Source: Azolla caroliniana
Lineage: Eukaryota > Polypodiophyta
Assembly: GCA_043228905.1 (NCBI GenBank)
Contig: JBHGNT010000005.1
Coordinates: forward strand, 23,312,001 to 23,376,000
DNA length: 64,000 nucleotides
Direction: 5' to 3'
A program made the position numbers and the translations under genes. Below the pieces are notes generated by a model. That model ran no database searches. It saw only the letters and a program-made list of their open reading frames with translations, and was not told where the DNA came from. Positions 10,813 to 21,539 of the stretch are shown piece after piece (position 1 is the first letter of the stretch; every line of letters starts with the position of its first letter).

Positions 10813-11160
10813 AAACGACGAGTGTCATGAGTCGTTTTGGATTGAGGACCCGGTTTGTCTAGATATTGATGATGGAAGTCTTCAAGAAGAGAATGAGCAT
10901 TGGTCACATTCTCTATTGGTTCGCAAGTATGCTCACTGGGACTATATCCTAGCCAATCGACTAAATAGTAGAGCTTGTTGCGAACAATCTTGGAATCGAG
11001 GATGGTGGCAACCTCGTACTCAAGTCCATCTTTAAGTTCGATCGGGGGTGGAGGTTGTTTAATACGACCCGGGATGGTGCTATCTTGATAGGGTTCGAGG
11101 AGAGAACTATGAAACACCGGATGTATCTGAAGCTGTGGAGGTAGATCGAGACGAAAAGTG
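10810..11160 (-). pseudogene. G1 integrase C-terminus with chromodomain
   Basis: The 108-residue frame 11117-10791 begins with MFHSSLLEPYQD, the usual lead into a chromovirus C-terminus, then GLEYEVATILDSKIVRNKL, YYLVDWLGYSPSEHTCEPIE and LLEDFHHQY. That is a chromodomain of about 50 residues with the Y, W and W/C aromatic-cage positions partly kept (YLVDWLGY; W-to-C at HTCEP). Chromodomains steer integration to methylated-histone chromatin. The frame continues into the PPT and LTR, as is common. A frameshift separates it from the integrase core. Confidence 0.8.
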
Positions 11161-11534
11161 ACATCATTAATTTTTCCGATAATACAGAAATGACCTAATC
11201 GTCAATAATCCAACTTCTCGCATGGGCGACTAGTCTTGATGTGTCGTCGTAGTAGCCATACCCGATCTCCAAAGTTAAAACTAGATGGAAGCCGATGACG
11301 ATTCACGTAAGCCTTATGTGTTTGTTGAGCTTGCTGTAGATGAGTAGATAAATCCGCTTGTATCTTGCGTAACTGCTCCAAACGATCCTCTGTGCAAGGA
11401 TTTGTGGGTAACTCTTGGGTTTCAAATACACACCACTAGGGGTGACAACCTGTATAAGCATAAAATGGTGTAACCTTTGTCGATGAGTGGACAGAGTTAT
11501 TATATGCAAATTCGGCGAAGTGGAGAATATCCGC

Positions 11535-12020
11535 CTAGTCATCTTGATGATAGCTTAGAAAGCACCGAAGATACTGCTCCAACGTTTGATTTGTTTGTTC
11601 TGCTTGGCTGTCTGTTTGCGGGTGGTAGCCGGAGGAGAGGTTACAAGTGAACTTGAGCATTTTAAAGAGGTGCTTCCAGAATTTTGAGACGAACTGGGGT
11701 ACACGATCGCTGATGATACTGTCGGGAAGGCCATGATGCCGACATATTTCATGCATGATAGTTTCGGCGGTTTCCTCACTAGAGATTTCCTTAGTACATG
11801 GCAGGAAAGGGGCCATCTTCGTATATCGATCTACTACTATTAAGATCGCATCGAATCCCTTAGAGATCGGAAGATTTGTGATGAAATCTAGAGCAATGGA
11901 TTGCCACGGCTTGCTTGGAATTGGTAATGGTTCTAATAAACCATATGGATGATGCCTTGGCATTTTTGTTCTGCAACATGTATCACAAGTCCGAACAAAA
12001 TCTTCGACAAATTGTCGCAT
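11535..12020 (-). pseudogene. G1 integrase core
   Basis: The 161-residue frame shows the end of the HHCC finger (RTCDTCCRTK), first catalytic Asp in WQSIALDFITNLP, second in DSIISDRVPQFVS and the Glu in DSQAEQTNQTLEQYL. All three residues of the DDE triad are visible. In life it would join the cDNA to host DNA in the nucleus. The start and end are cut by frameshifts (stop at 11535; zinc-finger His residues lie upstream in another frame near 12030-12060). Confidence 0.85.
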
Positions 12021-12104
12021 ATGGGGCCACCAGAATGATCATTGTACTAAATCTAATGTTTTAGTACTACCAAAATGCCCAACTGTATATGTGTCATGAA
12101 AGTT

Positions 12105-12326
12105 TTAAACTACTTGAAGGAGACAAGAACCATTAGGAACATACAAGAGTTTCTTAAAGAATAGTAATCCATCATGACATTGGAATTGTCGATAGTCGGT
12201 ACCTGGTTGTTGCGATTGTGAACAGGATGCTCGAGAGGGATCAATTTGTGCTAGAATGGCTTGGGTGAAACCATCTGTCTTCAAGTCCTCACGTATGGTA
12301 TCGATAACGTGGGAATCCAAGGGCAT
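12105..12326 (-). pseudogene. G1 RNase H-integrase linker
   Basis: The 73-residue frame contains IREDLKTDGFTQAILAQIDP and YRQFQCHDGLLFFKKLLYVP, the linker that precedes the integrase zinc finger. G3 has the same blocks at 32024-32326. A frameshift separates it from RNase H upstream. Confidence 0.7.
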
Positions 12327-12449
12327 ACCGAAGACCTACGTTGCTTGCAGTCGTGCTGGTCCCAAGATTACTTGCTTTTTGTTATCGAAAGTTGGCTCGC
12401 CAGGACGCGGTGGTAGATACGAGCGCCATGATAATACATTTGCCTTCCC

Positions 12450-13304
12450 TCATTGCTTTCCCGGATGATATGTAATTTTGAAGTCGAAATGAAGGAGGAA
12501 TTGGGCCCACCGAGCTTGACCTTGATCTAACACACGAGCATTCTGAAAGTAGGCAAGGTTTTTGTGATCACTGAATATGGTGACTTGATGAGAAGATCCC
12601 TCTAGAAATTGCCTCCATTGTGTAAAAGATTCCACTATTGCTAATTGCTCCTTATCATGAATTTCATAGTTGATTTCGGTGGCGTCAAACTTGCGTGAGT
12701 GGAAAGCCACAAGATGGAGCTTTTCATCATCACCTTGTTGTGACAGAATGCTACCCAACGCGTTTGCTTCGATGATGAATGGTTTTTCCGGATCAACATG
12801 AGTCAGAACAAGAGCTGATGTAAATGCCTTCTTAAGACTCTCAAAAGCCACGTCTGCTCCTTCAGAACAAATGAACGATTGTCCCTTCTTGGTGACCTGT
12901 GTGAGAGGTAGAACAAGCTTTGAGTAATCCTGTATAAACTTGCGGTAGAAATTTGCAAATCCTAAAAAGCATTGCACATCTCGCAACGAACACAGAGTCT
13001 GCCACTCTACCACCGTTTTGACCTTAGCTAGATCCATGGAGATGCCTTCCGAGGAAATGACATAGCCCAGAAATTCTACTTGGTTGCACTCAAAGCTACA
13101 TTTTTCCAGCTTTGCATAAAGACCATGTTCTCGAAGTCATTTTAGTACTAACAATACATGAGAATCGTGCTCTTCTTGGGTCTTCGAATAAACCAGTAGA
13201 TCGTCCAAATAGATGATCAAACAAACATCCAAGAGATCTTGGAATATATCATTTGCCATGTGTTGGAAGACAGCTGGCGCATTAATGAGGCCAAATGGCA
13301 TGAC
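12450..13304 (-). pseudogene. G1 reverse transcriptase C-terminal half and RNase H
   Basis: Downstream of the C1 insertion the frame continues [20 protein letters not shown] and [19 protein letters not shown] (YLDD active site), shifts, and goes on through FLGFANFYRKFIQDYSKL to the RNase H blocks DPEKPFIIEANALGSILSQ, NYEIHDKEQLAIVE and FSDHKNLAYFQNARVL. The first RNase H Asp (EADAS in relatives) is Asn here, and a few residues are deleted. The upstream RT part lies at 18822-18974, and 5 bases (CGTAT) are duplicated at the break. Confidence 0.85.
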
Positions 13305-13309
13305 CGTAT

Positions 13310-13493
13310 TTTCGAATACGAGTGTATAATGGCCGTATTCACACAGTCCTTTTGGACAGCCCAAGTTTGGGTTATTTCTGTAAATAGCATAAAGGGTAGT
13401 TGCCCTAAGATAGTCACTATATAAAGTGACTTTGTAACATTTAGTTAAGGTTTGTGGTTATTTTGTAACTGTTGCTATAACGTTTCTTTTGTG

Positions 13494-13536
<43 letters not shown>

Positions 13537-13615
13537 ATTGCTCATTCGCATACGCAAGTTCTTCACCATCACAAATGTTGTTTGTTCTTCCGCACTGATG
13601 ACCTTGTTCACAACA
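13310..13615 (+). repeat. C1 5' LTR
   Basis: It starts TTTCGAATACG (3' copy TGTCGAATATG, so the terminal TG has mutated) and ends TTCACAACA. It contains TATATAAA within the inverted repeat AGTCACT...AGTGACT (13412-13431), then a (CT)n run at 13495-13531. A PBS follows two bases later. Confidence 0.9.
13412..13431 (+). promoter_or_regulatory. C1 TATA box inside an inverted repeat
   Basis: AGTCACTATATAAAGTGACT: 7-base perfect arms enclose the TATA core. The same 20 bases occur in the 3' LTR at 18607-18626. Confidence 0.75.
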
Positions 13616-13617
13616 TT

Positions 13618-13629
13618 TGGTATCAGGGC
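13618..13629 (+). other. C1 primer-binding site
   Basis: TGGTATCAGGGC, one base away from the common copia PBS TGGTATCAGAGC complementary to initiator-Met tRNA, two bases after the LTR end. Confidence 0.85.
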
Positions 13630-14298
13630 ATTGGAGGTTCTTCAACCCGCTTCCGGCCATCATCGTACACCACAACATTCTGTTTTTGTAACTTCTTGAA
13701 GAACAGAGAAGAGAGAAGACAAACAAGAAGTTTGCATCTCACTGTGTTAAATCAGTAATTGGAATAAGCTAGCCGGCTGTACTCTGTTGCTGTGATTGTA
13801 ACTACTTCAGGCGAGCTCCCTATGCAACACTCGACCCAATCGTGCTTCATTCGGTTAAACGACATCCGAATAGGTCACCAGATGCTATTCACCCGCTTGT
13901 TGTAACCACCCGCTGCAGATTGGTCTCCTGGCAACAACCAAATTCGTGCTTCATTCGGCTGATCGACATTTGGGAGGATCAGTTGGATCCGTCCCTCTCA
14001 TCGCTGCAGTCATCCGATGCCAAATCGGCCCAAACAATTAGTTTCTCGTAATCGGTATTCGGCATACAATCGGAAGCTAACCGGGCTCACTCCGACTCGG
14101 AAACATTCGGGAAGATCAGCCGGTTCTGTCCCTCAAGTTACCGGAGTCACTCCGAGCAAGTTCAACAACAAGTATCCGAAACCAAACCGACTCGAGTTCA
14201 AAATTGACTAGAACGATATTGGGTGAGCCGACCGACTGCATCTCACTAAGGTTCGTAGTCAACTCCGAACCGAGTCTTACCAACCAAAACCGAAGCAG
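13630..14298 (+). other. C1 untranslated leader
   Basis: Non-coding leader between PBS and gag. A block around CGTGCTTCATTCGG(T/C)T is repeated about 110 bases apart (near 13840 and 13949). No motif-bearing frame is present. Confidence 0.6.
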
Positions 14299-14973
14299 AT
14301 GGCATCAACATCCGGCTCATCGGAGATGAGTCTAAGGAAGTTCGACGGCTCGAACTTCAACTTCTAGAAGGAACAAATGCAGGACTATCTCATAGTCAAA
14401 GGTCCGATAGACCCGATTGAGAATGAAAATCCTCCAGAAGCATACAAGGCAAACGAGTGGCTAAAGCTGGATAGAATCGTCCGCGCCACGATTTGGATGC
14501 ACTTGTCGGAGTCAGTGTACTTCAAAATGCAATCATGCACGACAACTTTTGAACTTTGGAAAACACTATCGGAAACTTATGAAAAGAAGGTCGCCGCAAC
14601 GAAGATGTATTTGATCTGGTGCCTGTACAACTTGTGGGTGAAAGAATCCGATTCGGTTCAGGCACACCTCAACAAGTACGAAAGCATAAGCTCCCAAATC
14701 TCGTCTCAGGGGACGACAATCGAGGATGAACTCAGAGCACTGATACTCATGAGTAGTCTCCCCTCTTCATGGGAAACTTTCGTTACAACCGTGTGCAATG
14801 CTTCAACAACTGTCGTTAAGTACTCCGAAGTCACGAGCGCAATCCTGACTGAAGCAGCTCGGAGAAAGTCTTTCGCCAAAGACTCGGCAGATGAAGCTTA
14901 CGTAGTACAAGGTTCGATTGACCGATCGAACAACTGGGGAAGAAGTTCTTCCCGACTGCCGAACAATCATTGA
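14299..14973 (+). pseudogene. C1 gag
   Basis: The likely original start is ATG 14299 (MASTSGSSEMSLRKFDGSNF), interrupted after 22 codons by a TAG where Trp is expected. The open part from 14377 has the copia gag (UBN2-type) pattern: ANEWLKLDRIVRATIWMHLS, LWKTLSETYEKK, LILMSSLPSSWETFV and SAILTEAARR. A degraded zinc knuckle follows at about 15004-15048 (CNYWKKLEHIKADC, second Cys lost). Confidence 0.85.
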
Positions 14974-15179
14974 AGCCGGAGCAAGTCTCGGGACAACTGA
15001 ATCTGCAACTACTGGAAGAAATTGGAACACATCAAAGCCGACTGCCAGGCACTCAAAGCAAAAACCGACAAAGCTCAGAGAGCGGATCAGAAGATTAACC
15101 GGCATGAGGAAGTCAACTACATCGGCTCTTCAGCCGAAATTTGGACGACCGACCCGAACATATTGTCCATAGAGAACCT

Positions 15180-16388
15180 AGTCGAATTAGAAGTTCTGCT
15201 TACGACTGAGGAATCGAGCACATGGCTCCTAGACTCGGGCCCATCGTATCATGTGACACCTCACCGATCTTAGTTTCGGCAATACTCGGACCGGCACTCC
15301 GACTCAGTTCGAGTCGGAAACTCGCAACACTGTGTTATAATCGGAATCGGCACCGTAGAGCTCAACCTTCCGGGTGGCTCTACACTCGTACTACACAACG
15401 TCCGACACGTTCCTAAGCTCTCAAGACCCTTAATCTCAGTCGGACAACTTGACGAAGCTGGCATTCGTGCTGGATTCTCATCAGGAGGGTGGACACTCCA
15501 CAAAGGGAACCTCCTGCTTGCCCGAGGACCAAAGGTACATTCCTTGTACCCTTTATATGTCACACTCAAAGAGGGTGACTTGTGTTTGGTTGATATCCCT
15601 GTGTCATCATTATGGCACATACGACTTGGCCACCTCAGCAAGGCCGGCATAACGCACCTATCTAGAGCTGATTACATCCCCAAACTCTCCTTCTCGGATC
15701 ACCAATTCTCTGAGCATTGCCAGTACAGAAAACAGGTAGCCACATCACACCTGACATCAGCACCAAGAGAATCGAGTCCCCTCGATTTGGTCCACTCGGA
15801 CGTCTATGGCCCGATGCCACATCAGTCTCTTGGTAGTGCTTCATACTTCGTTAGTTTTATTGACGACTCGACTCGAAAGGTGTGGGCTTACCCCATCAAA
15901 ACCAAAGATGGGGTGTTCTTGATCTTCTCCGAATGGCTTGCAATGGTCGAAAACCAGACCGGTCGGAAACTGAAATGTCTCCGAACCGACACCAGAGGAG
16001 AATTCAAGTTTGAAGAATTCGTCAAACTTTGCCGGGGACGCGACATTCGACGTGAATACACGGCACCTTATAGTCCGGAGCAGAACGCATGAATTGGACG
16101 ATTCAAGAATGCGTAGTCTCCATGCTCCAACACTCTGGACTGTCGGATGGCTTCTGGGCGGAGGCTCTACTTACGGCAGTACACATAATCAATATGTTGC
16201 CAAGTAGACCTCTAGGACTTAAAATACCTCAGGAAATATGGACTGACAGTAAGCCGAGTTATGACAAGCTGAGGATCTTCGGTTGCGAGGCATATGCCCT
16301 CATGCCAAAAGACGACCGCCGCAAACTCGAACCAATATCAAGGAAATGCGTTTTCCTTGGATATGGACCCGATGACGAGATCGGATAA
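15180..16388 (+). pseudogene. C1 protease and integrase
   Basis: Read with shifts and stops: STWLLDSGPSYHVTPH (protease DSG signature), LWHIRLGHLSKAGITHLSRA (GAG-pre-integrase; second Cys of CxxC is Tyr in HCQYRKQ), VHSDVYGPM and LRTDTRGEFKFEEF with the first two catalytic Asp, YSPEQNA for the Glu, then a TGA, and GFWAEALLTAVHIINMLP and IFGCEAYALMPKDDRRKLEP. The role would be polyprotein cleavage and cDNA integration. Stops at about 15272 and 16090 and a break at 16386 inactivate it. Confidence 0.85.
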
Positions 16389-16786
16389 CGACTCTGGGAC
16401 CTCGAGCATTGACAAATTGTCTGAAGTTCGGACGTTGTGCTCAACAAGTCGGCTATGCATAAAATGGATGAAAGGCCTATTGAAGTCCGAAGGGTAATAT
16501 TTTCCGAAGTGCCAACCCTTCATGAAGGCCCAACCCACAACACGAGATCGGTTTCACGGGTAACCGACACCTCCCGCACTGAATCCACCGATTCAGCACA
16601 ACCGAGTGGCTCGGCTTCCGACCATCCGACACCTATACCCGGTGGACCAGTCCAGTCATACCTCGCAGATCCGAGAGACTGTTGCAACCTCCGGAAAGGT
16701 ACTCTCCCGGAATTTTCTTTACCGACGCCGGCGAACCGATGTCTTACGAAGAAGCATCGGCATCTGTTGACTCAGCCACCTGACAT

Positions 16787-18309
16787 TTGGCGATGGAGTC
16801 GGAAATGCACTCCATTCGCACAAACAAAACTTGGGACTTGGTCAAATTACCGACAAATCGACGCGATCTTCCGTGCAAATGGGTCTATCGACTAAACGAG
16901 ACGTCTGACTCGACCAACCCAAAGTACAAGGCCAGATTAGTGGCGAAGGGATTTCGACAAGAATATGGCGTCGACGTCGATGAAATCTTTTCACCAGTGG
17001 TGAAGATGACAACCCTTCGTTTCATGCTCGGCGTTGTGGCTGCCGACAAGTTGGAGTTGATTCAGCTAGATGTAAAAACGACATTCCTCCACGGTGACCT
17101 ATAGGGGGAAATCTATATGGAGCAGCCGAAAGGCTTTGTGGCATCCGGCCAGGAACATCTAGTCTGCCGACTCAGGAAGAGTTTATACGGTTTGAAACAG
17201 GCACTGCGACAGTAGTACAAGAAGTTCGACGACTTCATCTAGTCGGTTGGCTTCTCCAAGAGCGATGAGGACCACTGTCTCTTCACCAAAACAGCTCAAG
17301 ATGGGTCTCCCGTCTTCCTCATCATTTACGTGGACGACATGCTCCTCTCCGATCGACATGCCGAAGAGCTCACTACGCTCGTTCGAAAATTGCGGTTGAA
17401 GTTTGCCATGAAGGACCTCGGTCCGGCAAGACACATACTTGGTATGAAGATTAGTCGGCATCGCGATAAACGACAACTTTTCTTGTCTCAAACCGACTAC
17501 ATCGGATGTGTCTTGGAACGCTTCAACATGCACTCAGCCAAGTTTGCTTTGTCCCCACTCCCCATTAACCTTCGGCTGTCTCAGCGAGACTACTCGACAT
17601 CCGGTCCGGAGGGGGAAGATATGAAGTCGGTACCATATGCACCGGCAGTCGGCTCCCTTATGTATGCGATGGTCGTGACACGACCTGATATTTCTCATGT
17701 CGTAGGAGTCGTCAGAATATTCATGCACAACCCAGGCCAATCGCACTGGAACGCAGTCAAGCATGTGTTCAGATATCTAGCTGGCACAAAAGACTACGAC
17801 ATCCTTTTTGGCCCGAACTCAATCCATGCGTAGTCGATTACACCGGCTCGGACTTTGTCGGCTGCGTGGACAGTCGGAAATCAACAACCGGATATTGCTT
17901 CAAATTCGGCAATGGAGCAATCTCATGGAAGTCAAAACTCCAAGAGTGCACAACCACCTCAACGATCGAAGCAGAATATGTAGCCGCGTCCGACGCGGCA
18001 AAAGAAGCGTTATGGCTCGGTCTGCTGGCGCACACGTTTCAACAAGTCAACTTCGACTCGGCTCCGGTTGTCTACAACGACAGTCAGGGTGTTGTTGCTT
18101 TGTTAAAGAATCCGGTTCACCATAACGCCTCCAAGCATATCGACGTTCGATATCACTTCGTTCGGGACTACATCATTTCAGGGAAAATTGGTCTCGAGAA
18201 GATATCCACAACCGATAATGTCGCAGATGGAATGACCAAGTGTCTTTCGGCGGATCGCTTCCGGTCCCTCTGGCACAAGATGGGCGTAACAAAAAATCGG
18301 TCCGGTTAA
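16787..18309 (+). pseudogene. C1 reverse transcriptase and RNase H
   Basis: MESEMHSIRTNKTWDLVKLP opens RT, then LVAKGFRQEYGVDVDEIFSP, QLDVKTTFLHGDL, a [28 protein letters not shown] (active site) and FAMKDLGPARHILGMKISRH, PYAPAVGSLMYAMVVTRPDI. RNase H follows at 17866-18309 with DSRKSTTGYCFKFGNGAISW, TSTIEAEYVAASDAAKEALW, HIDVRYHFVRDYI and NVADGMTKCLSADRFRSLW. Stops (TAG at 17102 and near 17213 and 17239, and at 17831) and a shift split it. The PPT follows about 190 bases after the stop. Confidence 0.88.
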
Positions 18310-18496
18310 AGTCGGACACACAACACAAGATGGTTTCAGACAACAGACATCGGTTCTTTGAGGATCGACTTTAGCTCTTCCGACTCGACTGGTTCGAGCT
18401 TCAGTCTTCGGATCTTGCTGACTCGAACAAAACCGATTTGTCCGACCACCTTGTATATACTTGTAACTTTAGTATACCCCATGTATACGCCCATTA

Positions 18497-18504
18497 CGGG
18501 GGAG
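18497..18504 (+). other. C1 polypurine tract
   Basis: ACGGGGGAG-type purine run directly before the 3' LTR start TGTCGAATATG. Confidence 0.75.
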
Positions 18505-18698
18505 TGTCGAATATGAGTTTATAATGGCCGTATTCACACTGTCCTTTTGGACAGCCCAAGTTTGGGCTATTTCTATAAATAACATAAAGGGCAGTTGCCC
18601 TAAGATAGTCACTATATAAAGTGACTTTGTAACCTTTAGTTAAGGTTGGTGGTTATTTTGTAACTGTTGCTATTGAGAAATATAACGTTTCTTTTGTG

Positions 18699-18737
<39 letters not shown>

Positions 18738-18816
18738 ATTGCTCATTCGCATACGCAGGTTCTTCACCATCACAAATGTTGTTTGTTCTTCTGCATTGAC
18801 GACCTTGTTCACAACA
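18505..18816 (+). repeat. C1 3' LTR
   Basis: TGTCGAATATGAG...TTCACAACA, matching the 5' LTR throughout except a few substitutions and a short insertion before the (CT)n run (about 18700-18733). It is followed by the TSD CGTAT. Confidence 0.92.
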
Positions 18817-18821
18817 CGTAT

Positions 18822-18974
18822 ACTCGAAGTGCCCATATCTGGCGCGAAACGCGGTCTTCCATTCATCTCCTGGTCGGATCTGTACGAGGTTATATGCTCC
18901 TCGTAAGTCGATCTTTGTGAAGAACCTTGCACCATTGATCCGTTCTAAAAGACTTGAGATAAGGGGAAGTGCGT
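18822..18974 (-). pseudogene. G1 reverse transcriptase, middle piece
   Basis: Between the insertions of A and C1 the minus strand reads [40 protein letters not shown] and ARYGHFEY: the RT palm with its first catalytic Asp (KIDLRGAY). The left end continues at 13304 after C1 and the right end joins 29288 before A. The 4 bases GCGT at 18971-18974 are the TSD of A. Confidence 0.88.
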
Positions 18975-19989
18975 TGTCGTGAAGATCCGACACTACGCGC
19001 GGATCGTGAGGCGGAACCGCCGGGGTTCTGGACCGAAAGGATTCAAAGTCGGTACAAGCTTTGGCGCAAGCTTTAGCGAGAAAGTACTTAAGATAGATTG
19101 GGAAAGAGAGAAGTTGAGATTAAACGATTGAGAGAGATTGATTGAACTTTTATGTTTGGATTTTAGAAACAAGTTACACGATCAATTTGATAACGAATTT
19201 CTTCTTCTTAATTTCATAACAAAAAAAAAACGCGTTTTTTCTCCTCCCCCTCCCTTCTTTTATAGATGCTCTCATGCATATGATGCATGTGAGGGTAGAA
19301 GACATGCATAAAATGCATGTTTGCCATTTGGCGCTTATGTATTACATGTGGTGCATGATAACCATGTCACTCATTTTAGCTCTCATGTATGAGAATTTAC
19401 ATGTAAAAGTACAATGATAGAAATATAAATTCAATTAAATGGCATGGCTTAATGGTAAGCCAATTGACTCCTAACTTGAAGGTGCAAGGTTCGAATCTTT
19501 ACTTGCCCTTCTTGTATATGTATATATGTATATATATTTATTCGGATGTTGTCGGTTACCGGTGCCTCGCCTGGTGCCGGATCACCGGCTCCATCGCCGG
19601 TCCAGTTTTGGTTGGCCAAAACCCTTTACGAGTAGCTAGCCCACCTCCACTCTTAGTTCAAGTTACCTTGAACTCTCTATGCTCCACACATAGACACAAA
19701 GATAATATCTTTTGCTCTACCTTATATATGATGAGAGCCGTATTTGTCGTGCCTATGTGGAATATCTCACAATTTTCTCTTTCCCTTGCACAAACTTTAT
19801 ACCCTCATATCTTGACATTTAGTTGTCCGTTTCTCGTGTAATAAAGTGCATTCGAAACCTCCATCATTTTGTACTTAGATATTAAATTTATTTAAAATGT
19901 TATCTTCACAATTATTGTATTATGTGATTCATACTCAATTTTGTACGTTTTATGAGATTTTCACACTATTGCCGAAAATCTTTACGACA
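18975..19989 (-). repeat. A 3' LTR (1015 bp)
   Basis: TGTCGTAAAGATTTTCGG (minus-strand start) to CTTCACGACA. It begins right after the PPT. It includes a purine-rich tract near 19095-19140, a poly-A block at 19221-19230 and the tRNA-like module 19441-19507. The first ~200 bp recur at 29083-29283 with a handful of differences. Confidence 0.88.
19441..19507 (+). ncRNA. tRNA-like module inside the A LTR
   Basis: The plus strand has a perfect D-arm hairpin GGCTT-AATGGT-AAGCC, a 7-base anticodon-type loop CTCCTAA (would read CCT) and a consensus B box GGTTCGAATCT. The anticodon stem and acceptor stem pair poorly, so this is tRNA-derived rather than clearly functional. It lies antisense in the middle of the LTR. 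Confidence 0.55.
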
Positions 19990-20001
19990 TCCACCCCCAC
20001 C
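19990..20001 (-). other. A polypurine tract
   Basis: The minus strand reads GGTGGGGGTGGA, immediately before the LTR start TGTCGTAAAG. The same tract precedes the 3' LTRs of B, D and E. Confidence 0.85.
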
Positions 20002-20039
20002 AAACCGCACGTCCTCCGGTACGTGCCAAGAAGAGAGAA

Positions 20040-20417
20040 AGTGAGATTTCGGCTACGGTGATCAATTAGATTCCTCCATGTCTTTAGTTACATCCGCCCT
20101 ATTATGTTCATCGTCGAGGTAATCAAGGTTAGGATCCTTGTCTTGTCTTTTTTTGAAAATCTTTACTCTTTTTCCCGCAATGGGTACAACCAACCTTGAT
20201 CCGTCTAGTTCCCAAGGTGGTATGTGGCATTATCGTTGGCACTTGTCACCACATATGGCCCGAGCCATCTTCTTGGGAACTTCCTTGTTGTACTGTGTTT
20301 ATTGTCAAGGGTGCTGCCGTAAACCAAAACCCAATCCCCTTCTTCAATCTTCTTGGGACGAAGTCGATGCGTGTTGTCGAACCGAACTTTGTTCTTTACT
20401 CGGGCTGCCTCCATCAT
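20040..20417 (-). pseudogene. A pol C-terminus
   Basis: The frame reads THRLRPKKIEEGDWVLVYGS and RWLGPYVVTSANDNATYHL, an SH3-like gypsy integrase C-terminal domain. It then shifts to VVPIAGKRVKIFKKR and an acidic tail (YLDDEHNRADVTKDMEE). No chromodomain is present. B, D and E have the same end. Confidence 0.8.
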
Positions 20418-20420
20418 CTT

Positions 20421-21539
20421 TCACGCTTTTTCTAAATCTTCAGGTCTTCTTTCAAGTTGCCTTATCCGCGCCGCTAATAATTCTTCTCGGCTCATCTCGT
20501 TCTCCCACGGTATCGCTACCCATGAGGCGATCGTCGGCATATACATAAGCTCCGTCGGCATATACCCTGTCACCGAGCTATGTGTCGTTCTATCGGCCCA
20601 CAAGGCATAGGGTAATAGTCGTGGCCAATTCCCGACTCGACCGTTGCATGCCCGTACGATGGCTTTAACGATAGGTCCATGCCCTTGCTCGATCTTCCCA
20701 TTCGCTTCTGGATTGTAGGCAGTCGTGAGGGAGAGCTTCACGCCTAGTCTTTCGAAGAGCTCCGTCGCTTCGTGCGCGTCCAACTCCCCTCGGTCGGCCA
20801 CTATCTTCCCTACACATCCATATTGGCAAACAACCTCTTCAAGCAAAAATTTGCAAACGGCTGAAGTCGTCTTATTTGTCAAGGCTCGTCCTTCCACTTG
20901 ATTTGTCAAGTCTTCCCTTGCCAGCGCTAAGTACTTCATTTGTGCCACTCCCATTGGCATTGAGACCAGATCCACCATCCATTTGAAGTGTATGGTGAGT
21001 GGGTATGTCGGCTGTAACTCATCACGATGATGTATATTTGAATATATTTGGCAAGTTTCGCATGTGGACACGAAATGGATTACATCTTTGTACATGCCGT
21101 TCCACCAGTACTTCTCCTTCAACTTTTTGAACGTTGCCCATGTTCCTCTATGACCTGCCCAAGCACTCTCGTGGAATTCGGTCATCAGCGTCTCTTGCTC
21201 TTCTTTCTTTACCACCACTCGACGTGGTATTCCTGTCCTTCTTTTTGGATGTCGCCAAAGGAATCCTCCCTTCAAGAAGTATCGGTAAGCTTTCTTTCGG
21301 ATTCGTAGGGCCTCCTCCTTTGTCAATGAAGCATCTGTCGTCAATGTTCTTAGGAATCTACCGATGAGTAACCACTCTCCTTCGTACTCGTTCTCGTTGA
21401 AGGCGTGGAGGGTTTGCCGACAATCGAGCCATCTTGAAGAAGTCGAGGGCGACATCTTCATCTTCCGAAACCATGTTACTTCCATTTGAAAATCTTGCCC
21501 TCGACAACATGTCAGCCATGGCGTTCTTCTTCCCTGCAA
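20421..21539 (-). pseudogene. A integrase
   Basis: A 372-residue open frame. Zinc finger HESAWAGHRGTWATFKKLKE with CETCQ (HHCC), catalytic Asp in FKWMVDLVSMP, Asp in KIVADRGELDAHEA and Glu in YNPEANGKIEQGHGPI, so all residues of the DDE triad are present. It continues through LPYALWADRTTHSSVTGYMP to SREELLAARIRQLERRPED. It is preceded by the linker RKKAYRYFLKGGFLWRHPKR. It would insert the cDNA. Open over its length, it is one of the better kept domains in the window. Confidence 0.88.

Larger units (their letters stand above)
13310..18816 (+). mobile_element. Ty1/copia element C1, inserted in G1 reverse transcriptase
   Basis: It is bounded by LTRs at 13310-13615 and 18505-18816 and by a 5-bp TSD CGTAT (13305-13309 and 18817-18821). 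On both sides the G1 RT frame stops and resumes (GHFEY before, VMPFG after). It carries a PBS, PPT and gag-pol in copia order on the plus strand. Several in-frame stops (mostly TAG for Trp and TGA for Arg) make it inactive. LTRs differ at roughly one base in twenty to twenty-five by eye. Confidence 0.92.

Noticed and set aside
13475-13758. Frames with long RERERE or LSLSLS runs (also near 18700, 33830, 41450 and 60430)
   Set aside because: They are translations of AG/CT microsatellites in LTRs.
19441-19507. A functional tRNA gene
   Set aside because: A and B boxes are present but acceptor and anticodon stems pair poorly, and it lies inside an LTR, so I call it tRNA-like only.
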